Assembly: GCA_012727625.1 (NCBI GenBank)
Contig: JAAYGP010000267.1
Span: forward strand, 1 to 9,618
DNA length: 9,618 nt
Source of the DNA: Clostridiaceae bacterium
GTDB lineage: Bacteria > Bacillota > Clostridia > DSM-8532
Direction: 5' to 3'
Shown piece by piece: positions 7,285 to 9,618 of this stretch; positions within the stretch are counted from its first letter, which is position 1, and each line of letters begins with the position of its first letter. The notes beneath the pieces are model-generated. The model saw only the letters and a program-made list of their open reading frames with translations, did not search any database and was not told the DNA's origin. The position numbers and the translations under genes are program-made.

Positions 7285-7836
7285 TTAACTGATTTTATAC
7301 TCACCTTTTTTTATTTTATCAGCCAAAAAAATACCTACAATGGTTTTAGCGTCTGTTATTTTCCCTTCCTTAATCATGTTTATTAAGTCCGGTATGGAAT
7401 GTTTGCTGCAGGTTATAAATTCATCCTCATCAGGACACGCTTCCGATTTAATAAGATTTGTTGCAACATACATATGCAAAAGTTCATCGGAAAACCCCGG
7501 CGTGGAATGAATATTTAATGCTTTTACCATATTTCCCGCCAAATAACCGGTTTCTTCAAGCAGTTCCCTTTTAGCGCAGACTTCCGGATCTTCGCCGTCA
7601 TCAAGCTTTCCTGCCGGAAGCTCCAGCGAAATCATGTCGCACGGCTTTCTGTACTGAGTTACCATTAAAAGCATGCCGTCATCTGTAATAGGAACAACAA
7701 CAGCTGCTCCCGGATGACTGACAACATCCCTTGTGGCAACTTTCCCATTAGGTAATTCTACCGTAAGTCTGCTGACATTAATAATATTTCCCGTATATTT
7801 CCGTTCATCCTTAATTGTCTTTTCATAATAGTTCAT
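7285..7836 (-). CDS. Nudix hydrolase, probable ADP-ribose pyrophosphatase (NudF-like)
   Basis: Enzymes of this group split ADP-ribose and related nucleoside diphosphate sugars into AMP and a sugar phosphate in the cytoplasm. The protein has 183 residues, a normal length. The Nudix box spans residues 76-98 and fits the pattern completely: Gly76, Glu82, Arg90-Glu91, Glu94-Glu95 and Gly97, where the glutamates bind Mg2+. The N-terminal strand pattern and the segment VTQYRKPCDMISLELPAG (59-76) are typical of the ADP-ribose subgroup, but substrate choice is inferred from family resemblance only. The ATG at 7836 overlaps the rnhA stop as ATGA, and AAGGAG lies 8 bases upstream within the rnhA tail, so it has its own ribosome site as well as likely coupling. 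The frame is intact. Confidence 0.88.
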   Translation of the reverse strand: MNYYEKTIKDERKYTGNIINVSRLTVELPNGKVATRDVVSHPGAAVVVPITDDGMLLMVTQYRKPCDMISLELPAGKLDDGEDPEVCAKRELLEETGYLAGNMVKALNIHSTPGFSDELLHMYVATNLIKSEACPDEDEFITCSKHSIPDLINMIKEGKITDAKTIVGIFLADKIKKGEYKIS

Positions 7837-8282
7837 ACATTATTCTCCTTGTTTTTGGCAATTTCACCGGTTGCCAGCTTATCACAACGGTTATTGTATT
7901 CATTGTCGGAATGCCCTTTTACTTTTACCCACTGAACAGAATGCTGTTGAGTCAAAGAATATAACCTCTGCCACAAATCGAGGTTTTTTATTTCTTTTCC
8001 TTTGCCCCGGGTCCATCCGTTTTTCACCCAGTTTTCAAGCCATCCTTCCAAAAAAGCATTCACAAGATAAGCACTGTCGCTATATAGTTTAACACGGCAT
8101 TTTTCTTTTAATGCTTCAAGTCCTTTAATGGCCGCCATAAGTTCCATTCTGTTGTTTGTGGTATCATCTTCAAAGCCGGATAAAACCTTTTCATGCCCTT
8201 AGTATAATAGTACTGCACACCATCCGCCTTTTCCCTGATTTCCCGAACATGCCCCGTCGGAGTATATCTCAACTTCTTTCAT
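7833..8282 (-). pseudogene. rnhA: Ribonuclease HI, interrupted by an in-frame TAA at codon 28
   Basis: RNase HI cuts the RNA strand of RNA-DNA hybrids. Read through the interruption, the gene is 150 codons (including the TAA), the normal size. It starts at ATG 8282, which overlaps the proC stop as ATGA and has GGGAG (8291-8295) 8 bases upstream. All active-site residues are present: Asp9 (YSDGACSG), Glu47 (NRMELMAA), Asp69 (YSDSAY), His124 (VKGHSDNEYN) and Asp134 (NNRCDKLA), close to the E. coli numbering. The TAA at 8199-8201 falls between LLY and GHEKVLSG, where related proteins usually have Lys or another residue in a turn. The frame is unbroken on both sides, so one base change would restore the gene. 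As written, translation yields a 27-residue peptide. A restart at ATG 8147 would give 104 residues without Asp9 and has no ribosome site, so activity is not expected. This could be decay or sequence error. Confidence 0.88.
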
Positions 8283-9091
8283 TTATCAATCTCCCTGCCT
8301 ATTTCCCTGGCTCTTTTTGTGCAATTGTCCATTGCCTCAATTATGGCATTACGGAAACCATTCCTCTCAAGGGTGGCAACAGCTTCAATAGTTGTTCCTG
8401 AAGGTGAACAAACCATATCTTTCAATATACCGGGGTGCATGCCTGTTTCAAGCACCATCCTTGCAGACCCTGAAACTGCCTGGGCAGCAAGCCTGTAACC
8501 TGTATTTCTTGGTATCCCCGCACGTACAGCCGCGTCTGCCATTGCTTCCAGCATCATAAAAACATATGCGGGACTGCTGCTTGTTAAAGCTATTACCTCA
8601 CTCATCATGCTTTCCGGCATTTCTTCAACTTTGCCAACGCTTGAAAATATATCGTTAACAAGCTCGGCTTCAACTTTTTCCACATTCTTTCCGTAGGATA
8701 CAATAGTCATGCCCTCACCTATCAAAGCAGGGGTGTTTGGCATGGTTCTTACGATTTTACTGTCTTTTCCAAGGAAATTTTCATAATATTTTATTGGAAG
8801 CCCTGCGGCTATTGTTATAAACAGCTTGGATGAATCAAAAGAATCTGTGCATTGCTTCATGACAGTATCCATTTGCGCAGGTTTCACGGCAGCAATAATA
8901 ACCTGGCAGGTTTTTACAAGCTCCCAAATGGAATCTAAAAAGCTTACAGGATATTTCCGGCTTAGCTCATCAGCCAGTTTTGTGTTCAATTCGTATGCAA
9001 AAAGCTCATACCTGCCATTTTGCCTTGAAAGACACTTTAAAATTGCTCCTCCCATGTTTCCTGTTCCAATAAACCCTGTTTTAACGGCCAT
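8279..9091 (-). CDS. proC: Pyrroline-5-carboxylate reductase
   Basis: ProC reduces 1-pyrroline-5-carboxylate to proline with NAD(P)H, the last step of proline synthesis. The 270-residue protein begins with a Rossmann motif, GFIGTGNMG (6-14), followed by AAVKPAQ in the next part of the nucleotide domain and VRTMPNTPALIGEG at the domain junction. The C-terminal dimer domain holds the family signature region around PGILKDMVCSPSGTTIEA; the usual second Gly of SPGGTT is Ser here, and ALTGSS reads ALTSSS, both mild changes. The start at 9091 is chosen because AGGAGGAG (9101-9108) lies 9 bases upstream. An in-frame ATG at 9169 would add 26 residues that do not resemble ProC, has no ribosome site and would run through two hairpins. 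proC overlaps rnhA by ATGA and heads a likely proC-rnhA-Nudix operon. Confidence 0.94.
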   Translation of the reverse strand: MAVKTGFIGTGNMGGAILKCLSRQNGRYELFAYELNTKLADELSRKYPVSFLDSIWELVKTCQVIIAAVKPAQMDTVMKQCTDSFDSSKLFITIAAGLPIKYYENFLGKDSKIVRTMPNTPALIGEGMTIVSYGKNVEKVEAELVNDIFSSVGKVEEMPESMMSEVIALTSSSPAYVFMMLEAMADAAVRAGIPRNTGYRLAAQAVSGSARMVLETGMHPGILKDMVCSPSGTTIEAVATLERNGFRNAIIEAMDNCTKRAREIGREIDK

Positions 9092-9110
9092 AGATTTTTT
9101 CTCCTCCTGA

Positions 9111-9161
9111 AAATCTGGTATTCTGCATACCGGATTTATCAGCCCATATACAAGGGCTGAT
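9111..9161 (-). repeat. Two adjacent inverted repeats (hairpins) in the proC leader
   Basis: The first, ATCAGCCC (9138-9145) with GGGCTGAT (9154-9161), is a perfect 8-bp stem with an 8-base loop. The second, AAATCTGGTAT (9111-9121) with ATACCGGATTT (9127-9137), is an 11-bp stem with one mismatch and a 5-base loop. They touch end to end and finish two bases before the proC ribosome site. Neither has a strong U-run after it in the minus direction, so a simple terminator for ruvB is not convincing; mRNA protection or control of proC is possible. Confidence 0.5.
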
Positions 9162-9233
9162 TCATTCATTAATTCTTATTTAATTAATTGGATAGTGAAA
9201 GCATTCTTCATATAGGAACATTGATATCGCTTG

Positions 9234-9618
9234 CTAATCAATAATGCTTATTTGCTCAGGATGATCCGGTTCAATGTTCAAATGCCTGTATGCCAGATTA
9301 GTTGCCTTTCGTCCCCGTGGTGTTTTCTGAATAAAGCCCAGCTGCATCAGGAAAGGTTCATAAACGTCTTCAATGGTGTCAGCTTCCTCGCCTGTGGACG
9401 CTGCAAGTGTTTCCAGACCTACAGGCCCTCCGCCGAATTTATTTATAATGCAATATAACAAATTTCTGTCAACACGGTCAAGACCTTTCTCATCAACCTC
9501 AAGAGCATTAAGCCCGTATCTGGTAATGTCAAGATCAATAATCCCGTTGGATCTGACCTGTGCAAAATCCCGTATTCGTTTCAGCAGACGGTTGGCAATA
9601 CGCGGTGTTCCCCTGGAC
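9234..9618 (-). CDS. ruvB: Holliday junction branch-migration helicase RuvB, C-terminal part only
   Basis: RuvB is the hexameric motor that drives branch migration with RuvA during recombination and repair. The window holds only the last 127 codons; the frame is open to the right edge, so the Walker motifs lie outside. What is visible is the end of the AAA+ small domain, SRGTPRIANRLLKRIRDFAQ, with the family's sensor-2 arginine region. It is followed by the DNA-binding winged helix with KFGGGPVGLETLAA, GEEADTIEDVYEPFL and the hallmark TPRGRKAT. The stop is TAG (9234-9236). The tail after LAYRHL, ending in EQISIID, is a normal variable extension. A TTG inside the gene at 9461 is not a start. 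Confidence 0.95.
   Translation of the reverse strand, partial: SRGTPRIANRLLKRIRDFAQVRSNGIIDLDITRYGLNALEVDEKGLDRVDRNLLYCIINKFGGGPVGLETLAASTGEEADTIEDVYEPFLMQLGFIQKTPRGRKATNLAYRHLNIEPDHPEQISIID

Noticed and set aside
8102..8147. RNase HI as a naturally short 104-residue protein starting at ATG 8147
   Set aside because: It would lack the first catalytic Asp and the core strands, it has no ribosome site, and upstream codons clearly encode the normal N-terminus in the same frame.
9092..9169. Longer proC start at ATG 9169 (26 extra residues)
   Set aside because: No ribosome site precedes it, the added residues do not look like ProC, and the true Rossmann start MAVKTGFIG has AGGAGGAG in front.

Overview
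The window looks like the chromosome of a low-to-moderate GC Gram-positive bacterium. It is most likely a member of the Clostridia: the genes are AT-rich, nearly every start has a purine-rich Shine-Dalgarno site (AGGAGG type), the promoters are of the sigma-A type, and the products resemble housekeeping proteins of that class (a SpoIIIE-type FtsK, and a type I-beta DAHP synthase with the same residue numbering as the Thermotoga enzyme). I cannot assign a genus. Every supported gene lies on the minus strand, so the window reads as transcription units running from high to low coordinates.

In transcription order the layout is: the end of ruvB (Holliday-junction helicase); a 142-base spacer with two adjacent hairpins; then proC, rnhA and a NudF-like Nudix hydrolase, joined by 4-base ATGA overlaps; a 349-base gap; a XerD-like tyrosine recombinase; a 344-base gap with a strong hairpin and a good promoter; aroF and tyrA, joined by ATGA; a short spacer with a promoter; an ftsK/spoIIIE gene; and a membrane-anchored TPR protein that overlaps ftsK by ATGA and runs off the left edge. 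aroF and tyrA form a small tyrosine-biosynthesis unit (first committed step of the shikimate pathway plus prephenate dehydrogenase). ruvB, xerD, ftsK and rnhA are DNA-processing genes, proC makes proline, and the Nudix enzyme probably clears ADP-ribose.

The most unusual feature is damage in otherwise well-conserved housekeeping genes. ftsK carries an in-frame TAG inside its third membrane helix, with the reading frame intact on both sides. rnhA carries an in-frame TAA at codon 28, again with an intact frame on both sides. xerD stops about a dozen residues early, and a tail resembling the missing C-terminus is visible in another frame. Each nonsense codon could be undone by one base change, so the options are sequencing or assembly error, recent gene decay, or suppression. 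I cannot tell these apart from one sequence.

I see no mobile element, CRISPR array, tRNA, rRNA, defence cassette or recognisable riboswitch, and nothing that makes a convincing new multi-gene system. The other items worth attention are small: repeated ATGA coupling, the tandem hairpins before proC, and a palindrome and possible structured leader before xerD.
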